A DNA stretch of 64,000 nt from Anaerolineaceae bacterium (GCA_020634135.1 JACKCG010000001.1:682001-746000); one strand, 5' to 3'; positions 18,493 to 27,757 are shown, counted from the stretch's first letter. The notes: a model not told the origin generated them from the sequence alone. Numbers and translations are program-made.

Positions 18493-19314
18493 ATGACAAA
18501 TAATCATACCGGAGCACCGCCACCCGATTTGCGCATTGTCCCGACAAACAGCATCTCCCCGCACGAAGATCACGACTCACAAAGGGCGATGCCGCTCATT
18601 AAGCGACTGAAGCACGAACAATTTGTGATTAACCCCCCATTGGTGGCGCCAATGGAAGCGAACCAGTACGTGGTGTTGGATGGTGCAAATCGTTATTATG
18701 CCTTTGCCCACCTGGAATATCCGCATATGCTGGTACAAGTTGCGCCCTATGACAGCGGCTATGTGGAACTCGGCACGTGGCGACATATCATCAGTGAATG
18801 GGATGCCGGTGAGTTTGTCCGCCAATTAGAAGCCCTACACAAGATCGAAATCATTGAAGGGCAGGACAGCCGCGCCATTGCCCATATTCTGCTCAAGGAT
18901 AACCGTGTTCTCGCGCTGCTCGCACCGGTACAGGGTACCCATGAGCGCAATGCAGCGCTGCGCGAGGTGGTCAGCATTTACCAGCGAAACGCCACATTAT
19001 ACCGCACCGCGCTCACGGAAATGGCGGATGTCTGGCCGTTGTACCCGGACGCGATGGGCGTCGTAGTCTTCCCGGAGTACAGGCCTGCCGACATTATCGC
19101 CGCTGCCCGATTCCAGGCATTTCTGCCGCCCGGTATCAGCCGCCATATTGTTCATGGGCGTGCGCTGCGTGTCAACTATCCGCTGGACTGGCTGCGCGAT
19201 ACCACGCGGACATTAGCAGACAAAAGCCAGCAACTTGAACAATGGATGCAGCAGAAGCTTGCCGCTCGCCAGGTGCGCTACTACGCTGAAGCCACCTATC
19301 AGTTCGATGAATAA
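18493..19314 (+). CDS. ParB-fold protein resembling SbnI/SerK free-serine kinase
   Basis: 273 residues. The N-terminal half is a ParB/sulfiredoxin fold: LRIVPTNSISPHED, then a pocket motif VVLDGANRYYAF in place of the usual DGHHR. There is no helix-turn-helix or CTPase arginine motif of chromosome-segregation ParB, and no parA or parS nearby. The length and the C-terminal end RYYAEATYQFDE remind me of the SbnI/SerK family, which makes O-phosphoserine from serine and ADP or ATP. I assign that as a likely, not certain, relationship. An ACT-domain gene follows 14 nt downstream, which fits amino-acid metabolism. Confidence 0.65.
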   Translation: MTNNHTGAPPPDLRIVPTNSISPHEDHDSQRAMPLIKRLKHEQFVINPPLVAPMEANQYVVLDGANRYYAFAHLEYPHMLVQVAPYDSGYVELGTWRHIISEWDAGEFVRQLEALHKIEIIEGQDSRAIAHILLKDNRVLALLAPVQGTHERNAALREVVSIYQRNATLYRTALTEMADVWPLYPDAMGVVVFPEYRPADIIAAARFQAFLPPGISRHIVHGRALRVNYPLDWLRDTTRTLADKSQQLEQWMQQKLAARQVRYYAEATYQFDE

Positions 19315-19328
19315 TTGGAGCTAAGGAT

Positions 19329-19763
19329 ATGCCACAAACCCCCGTTGAAGCTCTCAAAAATGCCGCCTTATACACGGACCATCAGAATTATGCCCTGGTC
19401 AAGCTGCCGCCCAAAGCGATTACGGCTGCTGCCGGGGTCGTCGCCCAGGTGAGTGAACCGTTCTGTGCCCTGTTGGTAGACAAAGATGAAGTAAGTCTGA
19501 TTCTGCCGGCAGAAGCCTGGGAGGATTTTCAGTCACGTCTGCCCGGCCATCAGGTCAGCACGCAATATTATCGGCTGTTGACGTTTGACATTGAACTGAA
19601 ACTTGACATGGTCGGATTTATGGCGTTTGTCAGCAGGGCGCTGGCCGACGCAGGTGTTTCAATATTACCATTGGCCGCCTTTTCACGAGATCATATTCTG
19701 GTTTCAGCCGGGCAGTTTGATACGGCGCTGGCAACGCTTGAGAGGCTGCAACGGGAAATCTAG
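19329..19763 (+). CDS. ACT-domain protein (CASTOR/ACT_7-like)
   Basis: 144-residue cytosolic protein. The pattern FCALLVDKDEVSLILPAEAWEDF followed by YRLLTFDIELKLDMVGFMAFVSRALADAGVSILPLAAFSRDHILV is that of paired ACT domains of the small stand-alone, CASTOR-like type. Such proteins bind amino acids and regulate partner enzymes. AAGGAT lies just before the start. The neighbouring upstream gene is the serine-kinase-like protein, which makes it the likely partner; this is inference. Confidence 0.8.
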   Translation: MPQTPVEALKNAALYTDHQNYALVKLPPKAITAAAGVVAQVSEPFCALLVDKDEVSLILPAEAWEDFQSRLPGHQVSTQYYRLLTFDIELKLDMVGFMAFVSRALADAGVSILPLAAFSRDHILVSAGQFDTALATLERLQREI

Positions 19764-19806
19764 TCCTTACCATTGATTCCCTTCGGCCAATATTTATAAT
19801 CAGACT

Positions 19807-20181
19807 ATGGAAATCAACCTCTTCAACAACACAGATCGCGTGCCAAAGCCGAAACGCGAGGTGCGCATCGAAAACGTCACGATCACTCCGTACCCGGATC
19901 GGTTTCGCGTGCATGTCGCGGTAGGCGTGACGCCGTTTCAGGAGCGCCCTAATCTCCTGCTGGTGGTGCATGACGAGCAAGATCGCATGGTGAATGAACT
20001 CAATGTCATTGAAACGATGCATTATGATATGGAGTTCACTCTGCATTTACGCGGCATGACTGACCCCGCCGGGGCGTATACTTTGACGATTGATCTTTTT
20101 TACGAGACACGCAACCCGTCGCAGGATCAGCGGATCGAGGCTTTTGTCATCCCCCCGGCTGATAATGAGATGGATACATAA
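19807..20181 (+). CDS. Unknown beta-rich protein coupled to a JAMM protease
   Basis: 124-residue protein of no recognised family. Alternating hydrophobic strands (REVRIENVTITPYPDRFRVHV; LLLVVHDEQDRMV; YTLTIDLFYETR) suggest a small beta-sandwich. There is no signal peptide and no Gly-Gly end, so it is not an obvious ubiquitin-like substrate. Its TAA overlaps the ATG of the JAMM gene (TAATG), which indicates translational coupling and a shared job. Confidence 0.65.
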   Translation: MEINLFNNTDRVPKPKREVRIENVTITPYPDRFRVHVAVGVTPFQERPNLLLVVHDEQDRMVNELNVIETMHYDMEFTLHLRGMTDPAGAYTLTIDLFYETRNPSQDQRIEAFVIPPADNEMDT

Positions 20182-20726
20182 TGTCAGGGCATTTGTGGCT
20201 GCCTTCTACGCTGGCGCGGGAGATAGTACTGCACGCGCGTGCGGATGCGCCGCACGAGGCATGTGGCATCCTCGCCGGACGAGGGGAAAGTGTTGAGCGC
20301 GTGATTCCGGTAGCCAACCGCGCTGCCGAACCGCAACATCACTACCGGATGGATGAGCGACAGCTCACCGAAGTACTCTTTACGCTGGAAGCGGAAGGCA
20401 TGGAATTGCTCGGATTCTACCATTCGCACCCGGCAGGTGATCCTATTCCCTCCACTACCGATGTTCGAGAGGCACATTACCCGCGCACGCCATACCTCAT
20501 CGTGGGATTGCGCCACGCAGAGGCGCGTCTGGCCGCATGGGAAATCAACCATGGCGATGTGCTGCCGGTTGATCTGGTTGTGGGAGGCGCAGCGCCGGTA
20601 ATCGCAGAGGATCGCACATTCTCACCCGCGCAAAGCATGGCAATAGTCGTAAGTATGATTCTCGCATTCCTGGTCGTCATCGTAATTTCACTCAGCCTGC
20701 TCCCACCAGCGCCAACTATACCGTAG
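20181..20726 (+). CDS. JAMM/MPN metalloprotease with C-terminal membrane anchor
   Basis: 181 residues. The Mov34/MPN domain has the zinc site E-x(n)-HSHPAGDPIPSTTD (H-x-H-x10-D) near residues 79-92 and the upstream conserved HEACGILAG with its Glu. A membrane helix occupies the last 25 residues (SMAIVVSMILAFLVVIVISLSL), which places the catalytic domain in the cytosol at the membrane. JAMM enzymes cleave isopeptide or peptide bonds next to ubiquitin-like proteins or process sulfur carriers. No ThiS/MoaD-like gene is adjacent, so the substrate is unknown. The anchor is unusual for short bacterial JAMM proteins. Confidence 0.87.
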   Translation: MSGHLWLPSTLAREIVLHARADAPHEACGILAGRGESVERVIPVANRAAEPQHHYRMDERQLTEVLFTLEAEGMELLGFYHSHPAGDPIPSTTDVREAHYPRTPYLIVGLRHAEARLAAWEINHGDVLPVDLVVGGAAPVIAEDRTFSPAQSMAIVVSMILAFLVVIVISLSLLPPAPTIP

Positions 20727-20742
20727 GAGAATCCATTCGCTT

Positions 20743-21561
20743 ATGCTCCCGATTTTCATCATTCTTGTTGGCATTTTCGCTGGTGGTGCGGTGAATATCC
20801 TGGCGGATGACTTGCCACATTACCGCCGTCCGCGACTCCCCCACTACCCGGATGATGTGCCTCGTTCGCCTGCTGCATGGCTGGGACTCACTGCGTTCCT
20901 GTTAGGTAAGCGGCAATCTCCTGCTGGAGCAAAACTCTCATGGCGCTATCCGCTGACAGAAATTGCGTGTGCAGCACTGATGCTCATCACATTTATTGTT
21001 AAAGAGGCCAGACCCGACGACATCAGCGATCTTCAGCTTGTGTTCTGGTTGGCTTATATGGCAATCTTTGTATTGATTACCATCACGGATATTGAGCACC
21101 ATCTGATTCTTTTTTCCGTGATTATTCCAGCGAGTGTTGTGGGCGTGCTGGACGCGCTACTTACCCCGTCCGAATACCAGCCTGATCTGGGACGGGCGCT
21201 TTTAGGTGGTGCGTTGGGGTTTGGTGTTTTTTTCATGATGTATCTGGGTGGCTATTTGTATGTTGCCATTGTACGGCAAACGCGGGGACGCGAGATTACC
21301 GAAGTGGCTTTCGGCTTTGGGGATGTCATGCTGGCAACATTTAGTGGCGTGATTCTGGGACTAGAGCCGCTGCTGTTCGCCATGTTTATCACGGTAGTTC
21401 TGGGCGCATTAGGGGCTATAATTTTTCTTGTTGCCAGCAACTTGCGCGGGGAGCAAGATGGTATGTTAATCGCCCTCCCCTATGGCCCCTATATCGTTGT
21501 TGGCACACTGCTGATGCTGCTGTTTAGAGCTGAAGTACGGTTGTTGTTGTTTGGTTACTGA
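20743..21561 (+). CDS. Prepilin peptidase (A24 family, TFPP-like)
   Basis: 272-residue polytopic membrane aspartic protease. The two catalytic Asp motifs are ITDIEHHLI (near residue 112) and GFGDVMLATFSG (near 192), in the right order and separated by membrane helices. The N-terminal methyltransferase-like part is shortened and lacks the paired CxxC motifs of classic PilD. It would cleave type IV pilin-like leaders; no pilin gene is in the window. It is 16 nt after the JAMM gene on the same strand, so co-transcription is likely. Confidence 0.87.
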   Translation: MLPIFIILVGIFAGGAVNILADDLPHYRRPRLPHYPDDVPRSPAAWLGLTAFLLGKRQSPAGAKLSWRYPLTEIACAALMLITFIVKEARPDDISDLQLVFWLAYMAIFVLITITDIEHHLILFSVIIPASVVGVLDALLTPSEYQPDLGRALLGGALGFGVFFMMYLGGYLYVAIVRQTRGREITEVAFGFGDVMLATFSGVILGLEPLLFAMFITVVLGALGAIIFLVASNLRGEQDGMLIALPYGPYIVVGTLLMLLFRAEVRLLLFGY

Positions 21562-21588
21562 CTACACGAAACAACGCGGCGTTCACAT

Positions 21589-22683
21589 TTAACGGACCGG
21601 CTTCTCGATGATGCCCCCGCCCAGCACAACATCCCCATCATAAATTACTGCGCCCTGCCCCGGCGTAATATCTCTAAGCGGCTCGTCAAATGTGACAGAA
21701 ATCCGGCTTTCCCCCAGGGGTTCGACCCAGGCTGAAACGGGCCGCGCCTTATAGCGAATCTTCACCCCCGCACGGAATGGTGAAACCGGCACTTCGCCGC
21801 TCACCCAGTTCACCCGCGCCACAGTCAGCGTCTGCTGGCCGAGTTCATCTCGTGGCCCGACGATCAGTGCATTCCGGTACGGATTCATCGCAATCACGTA
21901 GAGTGGTTCAAGCGTATGTACCCCTAACCCCTTGCGCTGCCCGATCGTATAATTCGCCAGTCCGGTATGCTCACCCAGCACTTCGCCATTTGCTCGCACA
22001 ATCGGCCCTGGCATCATTACATCCGGCGCATAGTCACGCAAAAAGCGGCGGTAGTCATTATCACCAATGAAACACAAATCCTGACTATCCTTTTTGCTGG
22101 CCGTCGGCAGGCCGAATTTTGCCGCAATCTCGCGAATTTCTGGCTTTGTGTAGTCACCCACCGGGAAGAGGGCATGTTGCAGTTGTGTCTGCCCAAGGAC
22201 GCTTAAGACGTAACTCTGGTCCTTGCGCTCATCAACGGCCTGACGCAGCACAAACCGTCCGGCACCATCCCGCCCCAACCGCACGTAATGCCCGGTCGCC
22301 AGATAATCGGCTTCAAGTGCCAGCGCATGTTCCAGAAGGAACTTGAAGCGAATCTGCCGGTTACATTCCAGACAGGGATTCGGTGTCACACCATCACGGT
22401 GCTGGTCAATAAAAAACTCGACAATCGTGTTACGAAATACGTCTTTGGTATCCACCACATAAAACGGTATTCCAAGTTTTCCGGCAATCCGGCGGGCATC
22501 AGCCATCTGGTCGGGCGTGCAACAGCGATTAGCAATGCCGCCGCCAGAAGTTTCTTCAGACCACAGCCGCATCATCATGCCCACTACGTCATAGCCCTGC
22601 TCAACCAGCAGCGCAGCCGCGACGGAACTATCTACCCCGCCGCTCATGGCAACCACCACTCGCGTATTTGCGTTATCGCTCAC
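21589..22683 (-). CDS. mnmA: tRNA-specific 2-thiouridylase MnmA
   Basis: 364 residues from a GTG at 22683 that overlaps the cysteine-desulfurase stop (GTGA). The enzyme adds sulfur to U34 of Lys, Glu and Gln tRNAs. It has the PP-loop SGGVDSS at 14-20, the first catalytic Cys in TPNPCLECN, the second in DLCFIGDNDYRRFL, and the C-terminal beta-barrel (TIGQRKGLG...). Coupling to a desulfurase that can supply the sulfur is functionally sensible. Confidence 0.95.
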   Translation of the reverse strand: MSDNANTRVVVAMSGGVDSSVAAALLVEQGYDVVGMMMRLWSEETSGGGIANRCCTPDQMADARRIAGKLGIPFYVVDTKDVFRNTIVEFFIDQHRDGVTPNPCLECNRQIRFKFLLEHALALEADYLATGHYVRLGRDGAGRFVLRQAVDERKDQSYVLSVLGQTQLQHALFPVGDYTKPEIREIAAKFGLPTASKKDSQDLCFIGDNDYRRFLRDYAPDVMMPGPIVRANGEVLGEHTGLANYTIGQRKGLGVHTLEPLYVIAMNPYRNALIVGPRDELGQQTLTVARVNWVSGEVPVSPFRAGVKIRYKARPVSAWVEPLGESRISVTFDEPLRDITPGQGAVIYDGDVVLGGGIIEKPVR

Positions 22684-23858
22684 GATGCCATCTCTCGTCT
22701 TAACTTCCGTACTGTCTCTACACAACCCACTACAGCATCTACCGCGTACTCAATGTCAGCCTCTGTTGTCTGGCGGCCAACCGTCAATCGCAGACCGCCG
22801 ATAGCCTCCTGCTCATTGTAGCCCATCGCCAGTAACACCCCGGATGGTTCCGGATTACCCGTCCTGCACGCCGAACCGCCGCTCGCAGCCACACCCTTCA
22901 TATCCAGGTGCATCACCAACAGGCTGCTATCTACACCAGCAAATACAAAACTCGCATGTGCCGGGAGACGCTGCTCAGGGTGTCCACTAAGCAGGGAATC
23001 CGGGACTCGCCGCAACACCCCTTCAATCAACCGGTCACGCATCGCCTGGTAATGGGCGTTGTGTTCATCCAGTTCAGCATAGGCAATTTCCAGTGCTTTT
23101 GCCAGTCCAACTATAAACGGTGTGTTCGATGTCCCAGCGCGCCGGCCTTCCTCATGACTTCCACCGCTCTGGCTTGGGATCAACTCCACACCATTCCGCA
23201 CGTACAGCGCGCCAACACCCTTGGGTCCATAAAACTTATGTGCCGAAATACTGAGCAAATCCACACCCAGCGCCTCGACATCAAGCGGTAGCTGACCCGC
23301 TGCCTGCACCGCATCCGTATGGAAAAGCGTACCCCGATTGTGAGCGCACGCCGCCAGAACAGGCAGAGGTTCAACCGTGCCGATCTCATTGTTGGCATAC
23401 ATGATGGTCGCAAGAGCGGTATCCGGGCGCAGCGCCTCACCCAAATCTTCGACATCTACCAGGCCAGTATGGTCTACTGGGAGAATGGTTTGCTCAAACC
23501 CCATGACTGATGTCATCTGTGCCATCGTCTTACTGACTGCACTATGTTCGAGCGGCATGGTTATCAGGTGATTCCGCTTATTGTGCTGGCGTGCCCACCA
23601 CGCAGCACCGCGCAGCGCGAGATTATCACTTTCCGAACCACCGCTGGTAAACACAATCTCGGACGGCTTCGCATTCAGAATTCGGGCAACGGTTTCCCGT
23701 GCAGCTTCAATCGCGGCCTCTGCCTGGCGACCAAAACGATGGGCCGATGATGCATTCCCGTAAATCTCGGTAAAATAAGGTGTCATCGCTGCCACCACGC
23801 GCGGATCGGTGGGCGTGCTGGCCGAATGGTCAAGATAAACAGTCCGATTAACAGGCAT
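22680..23858 (-). CDS. iscS: Cysteine desulfurase (IscS/NifS family)
   Basis: 392-residue PLP enzyme that takes sulfur from cysteine and forms an enzyme persulfide. The opening YLDHSASTPTDPRV, the PLP lysine in SAHKFYGPKGVG and the catalytic Cys in GGSACRTGNPEPS identify it as group I. No IscU/SUF gene follows; the next gene is mnmA, so tRNA thiolation is a likely use, though Fe-S assembly cannot be excluded. AAAGGGGG lies just before the ATG. Confidence 0.93.
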   Translation of the reverse strand: MPVNRTVYLDHSASTPTDPRVVAAMTPYFTEIYGNASSAHRFGRQAEAAIEAARETVARILNAKPSEIVFTSGGSESDNLALRGAAWWARQHNKRNHLITMPLEHSAVSKTMAQMTSVMGFEQTILPVDHTGLVDVEDLGEALRPDTALATIMYANNEIGTVEPLPVLAACAHNRGTLFHTDAVQAAGQLPLDVEALGVDLLSISAHKFYGPKGVGALYVRNGVELIPSQSGGSHEEGRRAGTSNTPFIVGLAKALEIAYAELDEHNAHYQAMRDRLIEGVLRRVPDSLLSGHPEQRLPAHASFVFAGVDSSLLVMHLDMKGVAASGGSACRTGNPEPSGVLLAMGYNEQEAIGGLRLTVGRQTTEADIEYAVDAVVGCVETVRKLRREMAS

Positions 23859-24152
23859 GGTTGCCCCCTTTCAACGGCATTTTGTACATTTTAACCCACG
23901 CTCTGGCACACGTCAGCGCCTGATTTTCAGGCAACCTGAGACATGACGCCGTGCAGGAAACGGGCTATTATAGAGAGGGGCTTACCCAAGACCCTGTTTA
24001 TCTGTATTGCCTTGACTGAGAATAGGTATCCCAGACAAACGAGGCTTATAACTATACAGATAGATTCTAAACCCAATAACGAAACGCACTCGTAGTTCGT
24101 GTGTTCGTGAATCGTGAATGTTGAACTATTGCAGTCATAGAGGAGAATCAGC
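23859..24152. promoter_or_regulatory. Divergent control region of iscS-mnmA and eno-pyk
   Basis: 294-nt gap without a credible gene. A candidate eno promoter is ATGACG (23943-23948), 17 nt, TATTAT (23966-23971), which would give a leader of about 175 nt. Upstream of it sits a small hairpin GCCTGA-TTT-TCAGGC (23918-23932). On the minus strand TTAAAAT lies before iscS. A good ribosome site (GAGGAGA) precedes eno. No riboswitch class is recognised in the leader. Confidence 0.35.
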
Positions 24153-25439
24153 ATGTCAGTTATTGAAAGTGTCAACGCCCGCGAAGTTCTGGACTCTCGT
24201 GGAAATCCCACTGTTGAGGTGGAAGTCTATCTGGTAGATGGGGCGCTTGGCACAGCGATGGTGCCCAGCGGTGCATCTACCGGCGAACATGAAGCGCTGG
24301 AACTGCGTGATGGCGATCAGTCCCGTTATGGCGGAAAAGGTGTTTTGCGGGCCGTGCAGGCCGTTAATGGCCCAATTGCGGATGTCCTGACGGGGGTCTA
24401 CGCGATCAACCAAAAAGGTGTAGATGACCTGCTACTGGAACTGGATGGCACGCCAACCAAATCGAATCTGGGCGCGAACGCGATCCTGGGCGCTTCAATG
24501 GCCGTTGCCCGTGCTGCTGCCAACAGCGTTGGTCTGCCCCTCTACGCCTATCTTGGCGGGGTTCACGCCCATGTCCTCCCCGTGCCCATGATGAACATCA
24601 TGAACGGCGGCAAACATGCGGCCAACAGCACCGACTTCCAGGAGTTTATGGTGATGCCGGTGGGCGCGGAGACTTTCCGCGAAGCACTGCGCTGGTGTGT
24701 CGAAATTTACCAGTCGCTCAAGAAAATCCTGCACAAGCAAGGACATAGCACCTCAGTCGGCGACGAAGGCGGGTTTGCGCCCAGTCTGGGTTCCAACCAG
24801 GCGGCACTGGATGTCATCATGGAAGCCATCCAGAAAGCAGGATATACCCCCGGTGAGCAAATTCGTATCGCGCTTGACCCGGCAACATCGGAGATCTATA
24901 AAGACGGCAAGTATCATCTGGAAATAGAAGGCCGCACCCTGACCGGCGAAGAAATGGTCGAATTCTGGGCAGACTGGGTATCTCGCTATCCCATCATTTC
25001 GCTTGAAGACGGTTTGGCTGAGAATGACTGGGAGAACTGGTCGAAACTGGTCGCTGCCATCGGTGATCGTGTTCAGATTGTTGGCGACGACCTGCTCGTT
25101 ACCAATGTTGAGCGCGTTGAGCGGGCGATTAAAGAAAGGGCCTCTAATTCACTGCTGTGTAAGGTCAACCAGATCGGCACTCTGACAGAAGCGATGGCCG
25201 CCAGCCAACTGAGCCAGCGGCATGGTTGGACAGTTGTAACCAGCCACCGCAGCGGCGAAACAGAAGACGCTTTCATCGCAGACCTGGCCGTTGCCATGAA
25301 TTCCGGCCAGATCAAGACCGGCGCCCCTGCGCGTTCGGATCGTATTGCCAAATACAACCAACTGCTGCGGATTGAAGAGCAGCTGGGCAAGGCGGCTGTC
25401 TATCCTGGCTTGAAGGCCTTTACCAATCTTAACCTCTAA
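24153..25439 (+). CDS. eno: Enolase
   Basis: 428-residue glycolytic enzyme converting 2-phosphoglycerate to phosphoenolpyruvate. The family motifs are complete: AREVLDSRGNPTVEVEV at the start, SVGDEGGFAPSL, metal ligands in LDPATSEIY, SLEDGLAENDW and GDDLLVTN, and TSHRSGETED near the C-terminus. GAGGAGA lies 6-7 nt before the ATG. Pyruvate kinase follows after 50 nt, pairing the last two steps of glycolysis. Confidence 0.97.
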   Translation: MSVIESVNAREVLDSRGNPTVEVEVYLVDGALGTAMVPSGASTGEHEALELRDGDQSRYGGKGVLRAVQAVNGPIADVLTGVYAINQKGVDDLLLELDGTPTKSNLGANAILGASMAVARAAANSVGLPLYAYLGGVHAHVLPVPMMNIMNGGKHAANSTDFQEFMVMPVGAETFREALRWCVEIYQSLKKILHKQGHSTSVGDEGGFAPSLGSNQAALDVIMEAIQKAGYTPGEQIRIALDPATSEIYKDGKYHLEIEGRTLTGEEMVEFWADWVSRYPIISLEDGLAENDWENWSKLVAAIGDRVQIVGDDLLVTNVERVERAIKERASNSLLCKVNQIGTLTEAMAASQLSQRHGWTVVTSHRSGETEDAFIADLAVAMNSGQIKTGAPARSDRIAKYNQLLRIEEQLGKAAVYPGLKAFTNLNL

Positions 25440-25489
25440 TTATCCTGACCTGCTCCCTTACCTGGCCTGAGTAAACGAAAGGATTTACC

Positions 25490-26953
25490 TTGGCAAAAAA
25501 CCTAATCGACGGCAAGCGCACTAAGATCGTTGCCACCGTCGGCCCCTCGTCACAGAGTGAAGACAAGGTACGCAGTATGATTCGTGCCGGAATGAATGTG
25601 GCGCGGATCAACTTCTCTCATGGCGCTCATGAAACACACCGTGAAACAATTGAACGGATACGCCGCATTGCGGAGGAAGAAAATGCGGTGGTCGCTATCA
25701 TGTGCGATATGCAAGGCCCCAAAATACGTATTGGAACAGTCGCAAATGAGCCGTTAGTCGTAGAACCCGATGACCAGATCACTTTTACGCTGGATAGTGT
25801 GCCTGGCGAAAACGGCGTGATCTCCCTGCCCCACCCTGAGTTTATTAAAGACATCACAAGCGGAATGCATTTGCTGCTAGACGATGGCAATCTGGATTTC
25901 GTGGTCGAACAAGCATCGTCCCGCAAATTAACCTGCAAAGTCGTGGTAGGCGGTCACTTGAGTTCCCGAAAAGGTGTCTCGGCACCAACAGCTCGTCTAT
26001 CTTTATCAGCTATCACCGATAAAGACCGGGTTGACATTGAGTTTGCCCTGGCACAGCAGTGCGATTATATTGCCATGTCTTTCGTGCGCTCCCAAGAAGA
26101 CATTCGTGAACTGCGCTGGCTGATTCGCCACTTGGGGGGTGAGGCCGGAATCATCGCCAAGATCGAGAAACATGAAGCGCTGGATAACATTGAGGAAATC
26201 ATCGCAATTTCGGATGGAATTATGGTTGCACGCGGCGACCTCGGCGTTGAAACGCCTGCGGAGGAAGTCCCCTACCAGCAGAAGCGGATCATCCATCTGT
26301 GCAACGATGCCAGTAAACCAGTCATCACAGCCACCCAGATGCTCAGTTCGATGGTGGACAACCCCCGCCCTACCCGTGCCGAAGCCAGTGACGTTTTCAA
26401 CGCCATCATGGACGGTACCGATGCTGTAATGCTCAGTAACGAGACCGCCGCCGGCAATTACCCGGTTGAGGCCGTTGAGATGATGGCAAAAATTGCGGTC
26501 ATCGCAGAGCAGAGTATGTGGACGAACCGCACTACAAATCCCCGCTTTCATCCGATCAATCGTGAAGGGCGGGAAGCAATCTCGAATGCGGTCAGCCAGG
26601 CAACGTACCAGATCGCCGATACTCTCAAAGCGAAAGCCATTGTGACTTCCACACTGACCGGGTACACCAGCCGCCTGGTTGCCAAAGAGCGTCCACGCAC
26701 GCCGGTTCTATGTGTTACACCCAGTGAAATCACACACCGGCGGATGGCATTGGTTTGGGGCGTTATCCCCCTATTGATCCCACAGTTTTCCAGCATTGAC
26801 GAAATGATTACGGCGGTGGCACAGGCTACCCGCAAGGCAGAGTTGGTCAATCAGGGCGACAGCCTGGTGATTATTGCCGGGGTGCCGTTCGGGGTTGGCG
26901 GTCAGACAAACTTTCTCAAAATCCATGTCGTCGGGGAACTTGGTGAAATCTAA
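25490..26953 (+). CDS. pyk: Pyruvate kinase
   Basis: 487 residues from a TTG start preceded by AAAGGA. It converts phosphoenolpyruvate and ADP to pyruvate and ATP. Visible motifs: TKIVATVGPSS, RINFSHG, the B-domain insert, the active-site IIAKIEKHEALDN, MVARGDLGVE and ITATQMLSSM, and the C-terminal domain with AIVTSTLTGYTSR. There is no extra C-terminal PEP-utiliser domain. It is likely co-transcribed with eno. Confidence 0.97.
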   Translation: MAKNLIDGKRTKIVATVGPSSQSEDKVRSMIRAGMNVARINFSHGAHETHRETIERIRRIAEEENAVVAIMCDMQGPKIRIGTVANEPLVVEPDDQITFTLDSVPGENGVISLPHPEFIKDITSGMHLLLDDGNLDFVVEQASSRKLTCKVVVGGHLSSRKGVSAPTARLSLSAITDKDRVDIEFALAQQCDYIAMSFVRSQEDIRELRWLIRHLGGEAGIIAKIEKHEALDNIEEIIAISDGIMVARGDLGVETPAEEVPYQQKRIIHLCNDASKPVITATQMLSSMVDNPRPTRAEASDVFNAIMDGTDAVMLSNETAAGNYPVEAVEMMAKIAVIAEQSMWTNRTTNPRFHPINREGREAISNAVSQATYQIADTLKAKAIVTSTLTGYTSRLVAKERPRTPVLCVTPSEITHRRMALVWGVIPLLIPQFSSIDEMITAVAQATRKAELVNQGDSLVIIAGVPFGVGGQTNFLKIHVVGELGEI

Positions 26954-26967
26954 CAAGAGCAGACACG

Positions 26968-26992
26968 GCCAGTGGGCATGTTACCCACTGGC
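26968..26992 (+). terminator. Hairpin after pyk, terminator-like without T-run
   Basis: Perfect 9-bp stem GCCAGTGGG / CCCACTGGC with a 7-nt loop, followed by a second small GC hairpin (CGCCCG-CTGC-CGGGCG). No T-tract follows, so it may be a Rho-assisted or mRNA-end-stabilising structure. It lies between the convergent pyk and zinc-ribbon genes. Confidence 0.45.
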
Positions 26993-27011
26993 GCCCGCTG
27001 CCGGGCGTGCC

Positions 27012-27626
27012 TCAAATATCCTCACCTTCAATGAATTCCAACTGTTCCTGTGATTGGCTCACCTGAGGTGGGGGATTATAGCTCCTTGCACTCGTTCGTG
27101 TGTAATCTTCGGCGGTGCGTGGCGGGCTGCTGTAACCGTGCGGCGTCGCCATAGCCGGACGCTCAACAGGCTGATAAGCCGCGGTCTGCCCGGTTGTACA
27201 ATGAGGGCAAAGATTCCATGACAATTCGAGCGGTTTGCCGCAGCGGATACAGGCCTTCTTCAAACGGGTATGGCAGTGGGGACAAGCCAGCCATTCATCT
27301 TTCACACGCTGGCCGCAACCAGGACACGTTGGTTTCTCCTCAATCTCTTGCAGCAAGGCTTCTTCTTCCAGCGAACGCTCATACGCCTCGCTCAATGTCT
27401 CGCGGGGGCGCAATAGGAGATAGATAATGACACCCGGCACGGTCAGCACCGCGACCAGTAACGCCATGCCGATTTGTGCGAAGAAGTCTCGTGACCGTGC
27501 ACGCATATCACGATAAGCCCAGAGTACCAGTGCCAGCCAGAAGGCCGCCAGAATAATCACGCCATAGATCGTTACCGCAGCAATAATGTCTTCAGATAAT
27601 CCCAGTTCCGTAAGTAAGTCGGCCAT
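27012..27626 (-). CDS. Two-TM double zinc-ribbon protein, unknown function
   Basis: 204 residues from the ATG at 27626 (AGGACGGG upstream). Two membrane helices at about 14-38 and 49-72 are followed by a cytosolic double zinc ribbon with four CxxC knuckles (CPGC, CPHC, CIRC, CPHC) at about 101-142, then a disordered Pro/Ser/Tyr tail. The architecture is that of DZANK-type adaptor proteins. The partner is unknown. Confidence 0.75.
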   Translation of the reverse strand: MADLLTELGLSEDIIAAVTIYGVIILAAFWLALVLWAYRDMRARSRDFFAQIGMALLVAVLTVPGVIIYLLLRPRETLSEAYERSLEEEALLQEIEEKPTCPGCGQRVKDEWLACPHCHTRLKKACIRCGKPLELSWNLCPHCTTGQTAAYQPVERPAMATPHGYSSPPRTAEDYTRTSARSYNPPPQVSQSQEQLEFIEGEDI

Positions 27627-27757
27627 GACCCGTCCTAAACTTGTGTTTGACCTAATCGCCAGTATATCAGCCTGCGGAGGCTGGCGCAAAGTCCCTAAGT
27701 ATCATTGAGCGTAACCATGTTACAATTGCGAAAATTGCATCAAGGCAGATTGACTCT

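Noticed and set aside
18493..19314. Chromosome-partition ParB
   Set aside because: ParB fold is present, but there is no helix-turn-helix domain, CTP-binding motif, parA gene or parS-like palindrome.
23859..24152. tRNA or riboswitch in the 294-nt gap before eno
   Set aside because: No cloverleaf, T-loop consensus or known aptamer core could be traced; only a short hairpin and a weak promoter are visible.
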